Shown: one piece after another, positions 1-7,848 of the stretch
Numbering within the stretch: position 1 is the first letter of the stretch
Layout: each line of letters opens with the position of its first letter
NCBI GenBank assembly: GCA_019429465.1
Contig: JAHYIV010000029.1
Coordinates: 1-36,414 of the forward strand
Reading direction: 5' to 3'
Source of the DNA: Desulfoarculaceae bacterium
GTDB lineage: Bacteria > Desulfobacterota > Desulfobulbia > Desulfobulbales > Desulfocapsaceae
Length of the DNA stretch: 36,414 nucleotides
Program-made: the position numbers and the translations under genes
Notes under the pieces: model-generated
What the model was told of the DNA's origin: nothing
Databases searched by the model: none
What the model saw: only the letters and a program-made list of their open reading frames with translations

Positions 1-138
1 GTGGAGGGTATGAATCTCAAGGCAAAACTCACTATGAGAAAGGCCTACGGATTCAAAACTATCAAGTGCCTTCAAATCACCTTATATCATTCACTTGGCA
101 AATTGCCAGAACCTGAACACCACCACATATTCTGCTGA
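1..138 (+). CDS. ISL3-family-like transposase, C-terminal end (partial)
   Basis: Frame 1 is open from the first base to a TGA at 136-138 and gives 45 residues that include KAKLTMRKAYGFKT and LYHSLGKLPEPE. I recognise this as the C-terminal tail style of ISL3 (IS204/IS1001/IS1165-type) DDE transposases, whose last residues carry a KAK-TMR-YGF pattern and an ALYHxLGxLPEP-like ending. The start and the catalytic part lie outside the window. The stop codon sits inside the element's right terminal repeat, which is normal for compact insertion sequences. The assignment rests on recall of the family, not on a search. Confidence 0.65.
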   Translation: MEGMNLKAKLTMRKAYGFKTIKCLQITLYHSLGKLPEPEHHHIFC

Positions 139-144
139 CGAGCC
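1..144 (+). mobile_element. Right end of an ISL3-like insertion sequence
   Basis: Bases 124-144 end in GAGCC and match, at 17 of 21 positions, the reverse complement of bases 36255-36275 at the other end of the window, which begin GGCTCTACCGC. Terminal repeats starting GGCTCT are usual for ISL3 elements. The element therefore ends at about 144. The flank from 145 on resembles the start of the short inverted-repeat element described at 4776-4880, so the IS may have inserted in or beside a copy of it. Confidence 0.55.
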
Positions 145-676
145 AGAAATAATTTAGTTTTTATCATGATTCCGTTATGGCTCCTTATGTCGTTCCGGAA
201 ATCCAGAAGGCAATGTTCTCTTTTGACAACGGTTCAGTGATAGGGGTAAAAGAGTAATGCCTTGTGTGAAAAAAATAAGGGTCAGGAAGGCGATGTTTGA
301 CTTTTGTTGGGGCGGGTGAGAAGTCAAAACTAAAAACAGGCGGGTAAATTTCGGATATTTCTTTCTGCCCGATCATGTTGTAATGTGACTCCAGTGTTGT
401 TATATCGAAGGTAACTATCCCGTAGCACCTCATCTGCTTCGTTATCGGTCTGCTCATGTACGAATCAGTACACTTTGCAGGCCTCTTTCTCGCATATGAG
501 GCACTGCTGAATAGTGACGTGACATGTGTTTTGGCATTTTCCCGGCATTAAGCTGGATAGTTACTATCGAAGAAGGATTCTTGAAAGCAGTATGAACTGA
601 ATAATACGACCTCTTCTTGATCCCTTCGTCTCCTTTCCTCTATGAATCGTTGTTCCGTGATTTTTCCATCAATAAA
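145..676. other. Gene-poor interval with a decayed inverted-repeat element copy
   Basis: I see no convincing gene here. A 90-codon minus-strand frame at 185-457 has no ribosome binding site and no recognisable features. Bases 171-198 match the central part of the repeat at 33570-33673 at 23 of 28 positions, and the preceding bases from 146 align loosely with its left arm. Bases 541-565 resemble the right-hand part of the same element (GGCATTAAG...). This looks like an old copy split by about 340 bases. The stretch just before 677 must carry the promoter for the following operon, but no clear -35/-10 pair stands out. Confidence 0.4.
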
Positions 677-1921
677 ATGCGCTTTATCCACACCGCTGAT
701 ATCCATCTAGGGAAAACCTACCGTAACTCTTCAGGGGAAGCGGAACGTTACCAGGATTTCTTTTGCTGCCTGGCAGCCATTGTTGCAGATGGCATCCGTG
801 AAGCTGTTGACTTTGTCCTGATCGGCGGGGATCTTTTCCACACCGGGCAGATCCTGCCCAAGACCTTTGCCAAAACTATCGAAATTCTGCAGCCCCTGAA
901 GGAAGCGGGCATCCCCTGCATTGCCATCGAAGGCAATCATGACTGGATCCACCGGCGCCACAATATCTCGTGGATGGAGGCCCTTTCCGAAATGGGCTAT
1001 ATCCGCCTGCTGCGGCCAGCCCGGACCGATGACGGGGGCTATCGTTTTGAGCCCTTCAATGAAAAGAGAGGGGAGGGCGGCCATATAGAGATCGGCGGCC
1101 TGCATATATACGGCCTCGGTTATGTCGGCGCCCAGGCCGGCAGCCATGTAGAGCGTATCTGCGAGGCGGTGACCACCGACAACAATCTGCTGATTTTTCA
1201 TGTCGGCATCTGGCGGTACTCGCCGGTGGAGATCGGCAACATGAAGATCGAAGAGGCCCATCCCCTGGCCGAAAAATTCAGCTATGTAGCCCTCGGCCAC
1301 GGTCACAAGCAATATGTGATCGAAACCCCGGCAGGCAGGCCCTACGCCTTCAATCCCGGCGCTCCAGAACGGGTTAACTTCGGTGAGCAAAAGTATGAGA
1401 AGGGCTACTATTTGGTGAGCGTTGAGGATGGCAGGTATGGAGCGGAATTCAGGCCGACCGATCCCCGGCCGATGCTGGTTGAGGTCATCGATCTCGACGG
1501 GGCCCCAAATGCGGATTCGGCCCTGGTCCGTTTTCAGCAACAATTAACGGCCAAACTGGCCGGGTTGGCTGATGCACGGCCGCCCTTGCTGGAGCTGAAA
1601 CTGGCAGGAAGGGTCGGCTTTCATCCCTTTGAGCTGGGCCGCGAACGGTTGCGGCTGGCCATTGAGGAGTTGGCCTCGCCCTTGCACGTCGAAATAAAAA
1701 ATCATCTTTCTCTGCTGGCGCGGGCCGGTGGCGAAGAGCTGGTCAAGAAGTCCCTGTCCGAGATCGAGAGCGATGTGCTCCATGAGTTGATCGGCGCCCA
1801 CAGCAGATATCAGGGGCGGGAAGGTGAGCTGGCCCGGTTGTCGCTGTCGATTCGCGATCTGGTCATGAAGGGTGATGTCGAAGATGATGAATTGCTCGGC
1901 CTTTTCGGGGAGCAGGGGTAA
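677..1921 (+). CDS. sbcD: SbcD/Mre11-family DNA repair exonuclease
   Basis: This is the nuclease subunit of the SbcCD (Mre11-Rad50) complex, which trims double-strand break ends and opens DNA hairpins with a Mn2+-dependent calcineurin-like phosphoesterase domain. The five metal-binding motifs are visible in order: HTADIHLG (D8, H10), GGDLFH (D52), GNHDW (N87, H88), FHVGIW (H175) and LGHGHK (H208, H210). The product is 414 residues, typical for the family. The frame is open upstream to a TTG at 617, but the ATG at 677 starts the conserved MRFIHTADIH sequence. No strong ribosome binding site is visible before either start. The ATPase partner begins 3 bases after the stop, so the two are almost certainly co-translated. 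The capping domain and C-terminal part from about residue 270 onward are less conserved. Confidence 0.9.
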   Translation: MRFIHTADIHLGKTYRNSSGEAERYQDFFCCLAAIVADGIREAVDFVLIGGDLFHTGQILPKTFAKTIEILQPLKEAGIPCIAIEGNHDWIHRRHNISWMEALSEMGYIRLLRPARTDDGGYRFEPFNEKRGEGGHIEIGGLHIYGLGYVGAQAGSHVERICEAVTTDNNLLIFHVGIWRYSPVEIGNMKIEEAHPLAEKFSYVALGHGHKQYVIETPAGRPYAFNPGAPERVNFGEQKYEKGYYLVSVEDGRYGAEFRPTDPRPMLVEVIDLDGAPNADSALVRFQQQLTAKLAGLADARPPLLELKLAGRVGFHPFELGRERLRLAIEELASPLHVEIKNHLSLLARAGGEELVKKSLSEIESDVLHELIGAHSRYQGREGELARLSLSIRDLVMKGDVEDDELLGLFGEQG

Positions 1922-1924
1922 ATT

Positions 1925-4363
1925 ATGCAGATCCTCTCTATCTCGCTGAAGAACATCAAATCCCACCGGGATCGTGAGCTCCATTTTGTGGGCGGTATCA
2001 ATGTCCTCTCCGGGGTCAACGGGGTCGGCAAAAGCACGATCTTCGAGGCCATCGGCTATGCCTTGTTCGGGGTTGATGCTCGTGATTTTGTCGGCAACAT
2101 CGAGCGTTTTATCACCATCGGCGCCAAGAAGGGTGAAATAGTGGTCACCTTCGCCCCGGGAGATGGCGACACCTATAGGGTCTTCCGTACGGTCGGGGCC
2201 GGGTCCAAATGGCTGCTGGCCCGGGAGATCGGCGGTGCCTTTGAGGTTGAGGACCATGCCGGTGCCCAGGAAACCGAGGCCCGGATCAAGGAACTGCTCG
2301 GTCTCGATGGTGGCCGGCCCCTGGCTGACCAATTCAAACTGGTGATCGGCCCCTTTCAGAACGAATTCCTGGGCCCTTTTGTCCTCAAGCAGCCGGCCAA
2401 ACGGCAGGAGGCTTTTGACGAGATCCTCGGCATTGATGCCTGGCGCAAAACCTATAAGGGCACCAGCACCCTGCTCAAGGCAGTGAAGGCCAGGATCGAT
2501 CTCCTGAATGTCGAGATCGAGGGTAAACAGGAACAGGTTGTCACCCTGCCTGAAAGGCAACAAGAGCTGACCGGCGTGGTTGCAGAGGTGGAAGCTCGGC
2601 AGAAGCTTGTGGCAGACAAGGAAAAGGGCTTGGCCGCAACCGAAGTACTGCTGGCCCAACTTGATGGCCGGGAAAAGATGACCCAGGCCGTGAAGGGTGA
2701 TATTCAGGTGCTGGAAAATCGGGTCCGGGACGGAGAAGGGAAGATCGTCGACAACCGGAAAAGAGTGAAAGAGGCCGAGCAGGCCCTGGGGATCCTGGAA
2801 AAGAGTCGGGCCGGTAAGGAGGCGTTTGCAGCGGCCGAGGTGCAGCTCAAGACCCTGCGGGAGCAGGAAAAGCAACGCCGGACAATCGAGCAGGAGATAG
2901 CCGTTCTCGATAAAGAAAGTGCCCGTCTGGCTCAGGCCTATGCGCACGAAAGGCAGGAAGTCGAGAAAACCGCTCAAGAGCAGACGGCAGAAGAACTCCG
3001 GCTCACGGCAGATCAGAAGGGACTTGTTGCCGGTGAGGATGTAACCATGGCGGCGGCCCGCTTGCCGGCCCTCAGAGCAGAGGCGGAAAAGCTGCGTCTG
3101 GCCAAGGGGCTTCTCGAGGGGCGGCGGGCCGCCCTGCAGGAAGGCCAGGGAAAAGTGGCTGAAGGGGTCTGCCCCTTTTTCAAGGAGCCATGCCAAAACA
3201 TTGCCGGTAAGGCGCCGCGCGATGTCTTCAGCGCCCGGGTGGATGAACTTGACAAGGAGGGCCTTGTCCTGGAACAGCGCCTGACCGGGCTGGACCAGGA
3301 TATCGCGGCGGCCGAGAAGGCCCGGCAGGAGATGGAAACTCTTACGGTTCGGGGCCAGGAACTGGCAAAACAGCTCAGCGCCCTGGTCAAACGGCGAGAC
3401 GACAATACCAGGCGTCAGGGTGCCCTGGAAGGCATAAAAAAACAACAGGAAGAGGCCGAGAAAAAGGGCGGAACCCGTAAAGAAGAGCTCAAGAAGTACA
3501 CCAATCTCGATGGCCGGATAACCGCGATTGAAAAATTACGCACGGCGCATCAGGGTGCCAGGGATGCCTTTTTTGCCAATCAGAAAGATGCCCTTGATCT
3601 GCAAACCCGGCGCGATTCCCTGGCCAGGATGATAGCGCTGCTGGCGGAGTTGCGACAGAACCTGGCGGCTAAAGGGCAGGAGCTTGGCACCCTGGCCCGG
3701 GATTATGATCCCAAACGTCATGTAGAGGTCCGCCTGGGCAAGGAACAGCTGCTGGGCGAGCTTGCCACCTCCAGGGAGAAGATCGCGGATCTCGGCCGGG
3801 ATCGCCTCCGTCTTGGAGAAGAGATCAAAAAAATGAAACAGCTCAAAGAAGAGATCAAGGCTTGTGTGGCTGCCAGGAAAGGCTTTGCCGACAAGGAAGA
3901 GCTGGTCAAATTCCTGCGCAGCCAGATCTTCAATAATGTCTCGGCCCAGCTCTCCGAACGTTTCCGGGAAGAAATAAGTCTACGGGCCGACATCATCTAC
4001 CGCAACATCGCCGAAACCGATGAAGAGCTGTACTGGGGCGATAAATACCAGATCGTGCTGCGCGACATGGAGAATGGCGAGCTCAGGGAGCGCAGCGATG
4101 ACCAGCTCTCCGGCGGCCAGACCATGAGCGCCGTGGTGGCCCTGCGTCTGGCCCTGCTGCAGACCATCGGCGCCAGGGTGGCCTTCTTTGACGAGCCGAC
4201 CTCCAATCTGGATGCGGCACGTCGCGCCAATCTGGCCCATGCCTTCCGGGCCATTGACGTCGGCCGGGAGGAGGTGACTGAACACTGGTACGACCAGCTT
4301 TTTCTCATCAGCCACGATGTGGCCTTCACGGAAGTGACGGATCAGATTATTACCCTCGAATAA
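1925..4363 (+). CDS. sbcC: SbcC/Rad50-family SMC-like ATPase
   Basis: This is the ATPase partner of the upstream nuclease. ATP binding brings two heads together on DNA and gates nuclease access. The N-terminal half-head carries Walker A (GVNGVGKST, K36), followed by a Q-loop region. A long coiled coil rich in E, K, Q and R runs from about residue 170 to 680. A zinc-hook-like apex at C416-P-x4-P-C423 has six residues between the cysteines instead of the two of the classical CxxC hook. The C-terminal half-head has the ABC signature LSGGQ (728-732), Walker B (FFDEP, D756 and E757) and a D-loop SNLD. At 812 residues it is shorter than E. coli SbcC (about 1050) and close to archaeal Rad50. The ATG follows the nuclease stop by 3 bases, and the ribosome binding site (GGGG of the preceding codons) lies inside the upstream gene. 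Confidence 0.9.
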   Translation: MQILSISLKNIKSHRDRELHFVGGINVLSGVNGVGKSTIFEAIGYALFGVDARDFVGNIERFITIGAKKGEIVVTFAPGDGDTYRVFRTVGAGSKWLLAREIGGAFEVEDHAGAQETEARIKELLGLDGGRPLADQFKLVIGPFQNEFLGPFVLKQPAKRQEAFDEILGIDAWRKTYKGTSTLLKAVKARIDLLNVEIEGKQEQVVTLPERQQELTGVVAEVEARQKLVADKEKGLAATEVLLAQLDGREKMTQAVKGDIQVLENRVRDGEGKIVDNRKRVKEAEQALGILEKSRAGKEAFAAAEVQLKTLREQEKQRRTIEQEIAVLDKESARLAQAYAHERQEVEKTAQEQTAEELRLTADQKGLVAGEDVTMAAARLPALRAEAEKLRLAKGLLEGRRAALQEGQGKVAEGVCPFFKEPCQNIAGKAPRDVFSARVDELDKEGLVLEQRLTGLDQDIAAAEKARQEMETLTVRGQELAKQLSALVKRRDDNTRRQGALEGIKKQQEEAEKKGGTRKEELKKYTNLDGRITAIEKLRTAHQGARDAFFANQKDALDLQTRRDSLARMIALLAELRQNLAAKGQELGTLARDYDPKRHVEVRLGKEQLLGELATSREKIADLGRDRLRLGEEIKKMKQLKEEIKACVAARKGFADKEELVKFLRSQIFNNVSAQLSERFREEISLRADIIYRNIAETDEELYWGDKYQIVLRDMENGELRERSDDQLSGGQTMSAVVALRLALLQTIGARVAFFDEPTSNLDAARRANLAHAFRAIDVGREEVTEHWYDQLFLISHDVAFTEVTDQIITLE

Positions 4364-4430
4364 GGCAGGATAGCTCCCCCTGGCAGTCATCGGCGTAAGC
4401 CGTTGTCATAAAATAATCAGACGAGGCATC

Positions 4431-4778
4431 ATGAAGAAAACAGAGCGAGAACCGGTGATCCCCCGCACTGCGCAGGAGACGACCCGACATGCCATTATTA
4501 CTCTTCTCGTCGAGGGCCCCATATCGGCAAAGGAAATATCAGCGGCTGTCGGCCTCCCGGAAAAGGAGGTCTCCAGTCATCTTGAGCATATCTACCGCAG
4601 CCTTCACGCCACCGGCGCGGTACTGGCGGTGGAGCCGGCCGAATGCCGCAAGTGTGGCTTCGTCTTTGCCAAGCGCGAGCGGATGACCTCACCCGGCAAA
4701 TGCCCGGTCTGCCGCAATGAGGCGATATGCGATCCGCTTTTCAGCATTCGGGGATTGCAGGAGCAGGAGACGGATTAG
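4431..4778 (+). CDS. HTH domain fused to zinc ribbon, predicted transcriptional regulator
   Basis: This is a 115-residue protein with two parts. Residues about 15-65 form a winged-helix-like segment (ISAKEISAAVGLPEKEVSSHLEHIY), and residues 72-94 form a zinc ribbon with paired cysteines C72-x2-C75 and C91-x2-C94. This architecture matches a small family of predicted regulators or nucleic-acid-binding proteins known mainly from archaea and deltaproteobacteria (COG3357 type), whose function is not established. A GAGG ribosome binding site lies 5 bases before the ATG. It follows the Rad50-like gene by 67 bases on the same strand, so it may belong to that operon. The inverted-repeat element at 4776-4880 starts at its stop codon and may end its transcript. 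Confidence 0.75.
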   Translation: MKKTEREPVIPRTAQETTRHAIITLLVEGPISAKEISAAVGLPEKEVSSHLEHIYRSLHATGAVLAVEPAECRKCGFVFAKRERMTSPGKCPVCRNEAICDPLFSIRGLQEQETD

Positions 4779-4880
4779 GAGCCGTTACGAAATAACATGG
4801 CCATTTATATCAATTCCGTTACGGCTCTTTATGCCGCTCCGGGCATTAAGATGGCCATGTTATTTTTTTACAGCGGCTTA
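4776..4880. repeat. Inverted-repeat (REP/MITE-like) element, copy A
   Basis: This is a 105-base unit about 93% identical to bases 33570-33673. Its perfect 15-base arms, AAATAACATGGCCAT at 4790-4804 and the complement at 4851-4865, can form a long hairpin, and the outer bases (GCCGTTACG and ACAGCGGC) extend the pairing imperfectly. A run of T follows the right arm. It sits between the HTH gene (+) and the small Cys protein gene (-), which converge here, so it could act as a bidirectional terminator. No coding capacity is seen in it. Confidence 0.8.
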
Positions 4881-4930
4881 ATAGATCGGGGCGGCAGGGC
4901 AGGGCAGCTTGAACCTCATACCGATACCCG

Positions 4931-5194
4931 TTATCCTTTCTCGAATTTCTTCATTTTTTCGCTGATCATCAAGGCCTTATCACAGTGGGCACCTTCGCGG
5001 GGATTGCATTCGAGGAGGATGCCCATCACCCTGTCGGCGGCCTTGGAGCAGTCGGCGTCTTCCAGCCTTCCCAGAAGATCGGACATCAGCTTGTTGAATT
5101 CCATGCATTTCTGGTAATCGGAAGAGGCGCGCTGGTGCAAGGTGCACGCCTTTTCCAGGTCTTTCCGGATGTCTTCAGGGATTGTCTCAGCCAT
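4931..5194 (-). CDS. Small Cys-containing hypothetical protein
   Basis: I do not recognise this 87-residue product. It is predicted to be all-helical and soluble, with five cysteines (17, 30, 49, 63, 71) spaced through it and no CxxC pair, signal peptide or membrane segment. The frame is open upstream to 5224, but the ATG at 5194 has an AAAGGA ribosome binding site about 9 bases before it, which decides the start. It is a single gene, convergent with the HTH/zinc-ribbon gene across the inverted-repeat element and divergent from the thioredoxin gene. The cysteines together with the neighbouring thioredoxin and Fe-S carrier genes might hint at redox or metal chemistry, but that is only a guess. 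Confidence 0.55.
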   Translation of the reverse strand: MAETIPEDIRKDLEKACTLHQRASSDYQKCMEFNKLMSDLLGRLEDADCSKAADRVMGILLECNPREGAHCDKALMISEKMKKFEKG

Positions 5195-5496
5195 GCGGGC
5201 AGGTCCTTTGATGCTCCGGGGCAATGTGTACGGGCTGCGATTCAGTTGTAGTCATGGGGCAAGTGTAATGTGTTGAGCTGCAATCAGCGACAGAAAACTA
5301 GAGGGGAATATACCTGCATGCAACGGGCGGGAAGCCACCTCAACCCGTTGTCGAAAATTATTTTACGGGCGGATGCAAGCCGGTTTCCTGAATGCTGCCG
5401 AAGCTCTGCGTCTTGACAGGGAGCGCCTGACGATACATTTTGTCTCATGTCGTCATTATCTCCCTTTTGAAAATCCCCGGCATGAGGAACAGAATC

Positions 5497-5949
5497 ATGA
5501 ATACCTTTATCGTCACCTGCCCATCCTGCTCCAGTAAGAACCGAATTCCGGCCGATCGCCAGCACCTGCACCCCAAGTGCGGTAAATGCGGGGCCACTTT
5601 TGATCTCCGGGGAAGTGCTCAGCCCATCGAATTGACGGATCATGAATTCCAGAATTTTCTCGGCCGGGCCACCCTGCCGGTGATGGTTGACTTTTACTCG
5701 CCGACCTGCGGTCCCTGTAAGGCCCTGGCCCCTCTGCTTCACCGGCTTAACCGGGAATACCTGGGCCGGGTCCATATCGCCACCCTGAACACTTCCCTTC
5801 ATCCGGGAACGGCCGGCCACTACCAGATCCGGGGGGTGCCCACTCTGCTCTTTTTTCGGAATGGCCAAATGATTGATCAAGTGGTGGGCGCTCCCCCCGA
5901 ACCGCAACTCCGGCAAAAACTGGAGCAGCTGGCCGGAAACCGCGGATGA
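5497..5949 (+). CDS. trxC: Thioredoxin 2-like protein with N-terminal zinc ribbon
   Basis: This is a cytoplasmic dithiol-disulfide oxidoreductase of the TrxC type. The N-terminus carries a zinc ribbon with C8-x2-C11 and C28-x2-C31, as in E. coli thioredoxin 2. Residues about 45-150 form the thioredoxin fold with the active site CGPC at 71-74 and a cis-proline segment (RGVPTLLFF). In thioredoxin 2 the zinc ribbon tunes redox behaviour and responds to oxidation. Its length of 150 residues is typical. An in-frame ATG exists at 5440, but the ATG at 5497 has a GAGGA ribosome binding site 8 bases upstream and begins exactly at the zinc-ribbon domain. It stands alone on the plus strand and converges on the Fe-S carrier gene. 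Confidence 0.88.
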   Translation: MNTFIVTCPSCSSKNRIPADRQHLHPKCGKCGATFDLRGSAQPIELTDHEFQNFLGRATLPVMVDFYSPTCGPCKALAPLLHRLNREYLGRVHIATLNTSLHPGTAGHYQIRGVPTLLFFRNGQMIDQVVGAPPEPQLRQKLEQLAGNRG

Positions 5950-6025
5950 TTCCTCTTATTTTCATTATGTCGGCAAAGGAAGGCGAAGAACAGGTTGCTG
6001 GTTGAATGAGCTGAGGGCCCAGCAA

Positions 6026-6050
6026 AACAGCTCATTGAAAACAAGCTGTT
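6026..6050. terminator. Weak stem-loop between convergent genes
   Basis: A 7-base inverted repeat (AACAGCT at 6026-6032 and AGCTGTT at 6044-6050) with an 11-base loop lies between the convergent thioredoxin and Fe-S carrier genes. No clear T-run follows, so terminator activity is uncertain. Confidence 0.25.
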
Positions 6051-6119
6051 CCCTAGATCAGGATGCGAATGGAGCCGCCAATCCCGGCCAGAAAAGTGGT
6101 GGGATCACGTTGGGTGCGC

Positions 6120-6476
6120 TCAGATCTTGCACTTGCCGTCGACGACCTTCGGGAAACCGCTCAGGTTGAAGCTCTGGCCGCAGCCGCAGGTGGTTCTGGT
6201 GTTGGAGTTCGTGAACTGCAGGCCGCCGTTGATCAGCTCGTCGGAGTAGTCGATGACCAGACCGTCCAGAAATTTGGCACTCGCGGCATCCGTAACAATA
6301 CGGATCACCCCTGCCGTATGGACCACACTCTCGCCGCCTTTCATCTCGCTTACGATTGCAGCGTCATAGGTCAGGCCGGCACACCCTCCTTCCTTCACCA
6401 GGACCCGCAGGAACTGGCCCGCTGCCAGCTTGTTGTTCAGCATCGTCTCTGCTTTTTCTTTAATGGTGATATTCAT
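6120..6476 (-). CDS. A-type iron-sulfur cluster carrier (IscA/ErpA/HesB family)
   Basis: This 118-residue protein carries the three invariant cysteines of A-type carriers: C32 in GGCAGLTYD and C97/C99 in TCGCGQSF. These proteins accept 2Fe-2S or 4Fe-4S clusters from a scaffold and pass them to apo-enzymes. The ATG at 6476 is preferred over an ATG four codons upstream because a GGAGG ribosome binding site lies 6 bases before it. The tail after the CGCG motif (SGFPKVVDGKCKI) is slightly longer than in IscA and contains an extra cysteine. No isc/suf genes are next to it, so it appears to be a stand-alone carrier, and which subfamily it belongs to cannot be told from the sequence alone. Confidence 0.88.
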   Translation of the reverse strand: MNITIKEKAETMLNNKLAAGQFLRVLVKEGGCAGLTYDAAIVSEMKGGESVVHTAGVIRIVTDAASAKFLDGLVIDYSDELINGGLQFTNSNTRTTCGCGQSFNLSGFPKVVDGKCKI

Positions 6477-6503
6477 GAAAGCCTCCACTGTTAATTTTTA
6501 AGA

Positions 6504-6509
6504 ATTATA
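6504..6509 (-). promoter_or_regulatory. Candidate -10 for the Fe-S carrier gene
   Basis: A perfect TATAAT on the minus strand lies about 28 bases upstream of the ATG at 6476, giving a short leader that holds the GGAGG site. No good -35 hexamer is seen 16-18 bases upstream. Confidence 0.35.
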
Positions 6510-6684
6510 ATACTCTTATTGGCAGGCATTGTCGGGTTTAAACATTGCATCCGGCTAAAGATGTTGCTCCGTGCACCGCAAATCCCCCTCAACATACCTT
6601 TTTCATCTCCATGTTTCCTTGGTGTGATTTGAGAAGAAGAATGCCGGAGCGAGTCCCTTAGGAATTGTTTGTCAGAGAGGAAAC

Positions 6685-7848
6685 TCAGGTTGTTTTGCCG
6701 GGATAGAGCCAAGTCTGCAAATGCTCTTTGAGACGCAGAACTTCTCGACCATCCACCAGCTTAATCTTCATTTTTTTGGCGCGCTCGCGGTCAAAATCGG
6801 AGAGTCTGCGGGCCGAGACCAGAATGGCGCGACCGAAAAGGCCGCCGGCCCGGTCTGCCAGGGTGTCCAGCTCGTTGAGTGCTTCGGTCGCCCTGCTGCC
6901 CGTGGCTGTTTCGCGCTCGGGGTTCGATGCCTTGCATGAAATCAGGTGCAAGCGGTTACTGTGGGTAAAAAGGACATCGAATTCGTTTTCCGTTGGCCGT
7001 TTTCCCTGGCCGTCCCACTCCACCGAGACATTCATAGCCAGATCGAGGCCGTTGAGGCTGAGCTCCTTCACCATCCAATAAACGTATTCCTCAAGCCAGC
7101 CGCCTTGGCAGAAGAAAATTTTATCATGAGAAGGGATGTTGAGACCCGCAGAGCCAGTCTTGGTTGCCACACTGCATCCTTCCAGGATTTCTCCAAGTTT
7201 TTCAGCTCCTTCGCCCAACTCGTTGAGGGAGATGTTGATATATTGCGGTTTCTTCCCCTGCCTGCCGATCGCCGCATTCAGCCGGCTCAATAAGTCTTCA
7301 TTGTCTATCAGCAACCTGACAAGATTCTGCAATTGAGGGCGTCGGTTTGCAATAGCAGCAGGGTTGACATGAGGATTCATGCCATAGGCAACCAGGTAAT
7401 CATGGACCTTGATTAGATTCTCCTGCACAGGAAAAGAGGTTATTTCAGGGGCGAGTTGCAGGAGTTGATTGTGGGTGGTGTCGAGATAGATAATCCGTCG
7501 GTTGTTGAAATAGAAGGACTGAAAGGTGGCAAGGGCGGCAATCTTGGTGCCACCGGTGACGTTGAGAACAAGATCGGCATTTGTTGCCTCAGCTTCCTTT
7601 TCGATCTCTTCGCAGACGTTGATGATGGCTTTAAAATCATAAGCGGAAGGAATTTTTTTGATCGTCACCATAATCCCTCGCGGCTGGACCAGTTTTTTCA
7701 AGCGTTCGGCCTGGGCCTTCATTTCCGGGGATACCAGGAATATGACTTGCCGCGGCCTTTCGAGCAGCAGCGGCAGCAGATTGGCAATGGGCTGGTCGGA
7801 AATGAGACATATATGGATACTCTCCGAGACATTCTGCTTGGTTCTCAT
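6685..7848 (-). CDS. Card1/Can2-like CARF nuclease (DUF1887 family)
   Basis: This 387-residue protein has a CARF domain at about residues 10-150, with the ligand-binding motif TGGTK at 98-102 (NVTGGTK). A middle helical region follows, then a PD-(D/E)xK-type nuclease domain at about 245-385, seen as GGWLEE (249-254), NEFD (288-291) and ISCK (303-306). Card1 and Can2 proteins bind cyclic tetra-adenylate made by Cas10 and cut single-stranded nucleic acid or nick DNA. The residue two before Lys306 is Ser304, where the textbook motif has Asp or Glu. I am not certain how common this is in the family. The ATG has a GGAGA site about 9 bases upstream, and its first 4 bases overlap the stop of the Csx20-like gene, so the two are translationally coupled. 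Confidence 0.82.
   Translation of the reverse strand: MRTKQNVSESIHICLISDQPIANLLPLLLERPRQVIFLVSPEMKAQAERLKKLVQPRGIMVTIKKIPSAYDFKAIINVCEEIEKEAEATNADLVLNVTGGTKIAALATFQSFYFNNRRIIYLDTTHNQLLQLAPEITSFPVQENLIKVHDYLVAYGMNPHVNPAAIANRRPQLQNLVRLLIDNEDLLSRLNAAIGRQGKKPQYINISLNELGEGAEKLGEILEGCSVATKTGSAGLNIPSHDKIFFCQGGWLEEYVYWMVKELSLNGLDLAMNVSVEWDGQGKRPTENEFDVLFTHSNRLHLISCKASNPERETATGSRATEALNELDTLADRAGGLFGRAILVSARRLSDFDRERAKKMKIKLVDGREVLRLKEHLQTWLYPGKTT

Noticed and set aside
185..457. A 90-codon minus-strand frame near the left end
   Set aside because: It has no ribosome binding site or family resemblance, and lies in a region of decayed mobile DNA. A real small gene cannot be fully excluded.
1544..3445. 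A 633-codon open frame on the minus strand
   Set aside because: It is the antisense shadow of the SbcD and SbcC genes, which have clear motifs on the plus strand. The minus frame has no domain and a Pro/Leu/Gln-rich composition typical of GC-rich antisense frames.
6491..6712. A 73-codon minus-strand frame upstream of the Fe-S carrier
   Set aside because: It overlaps the end of the Card1-like gene and the carrier's promoter and has no coding features.
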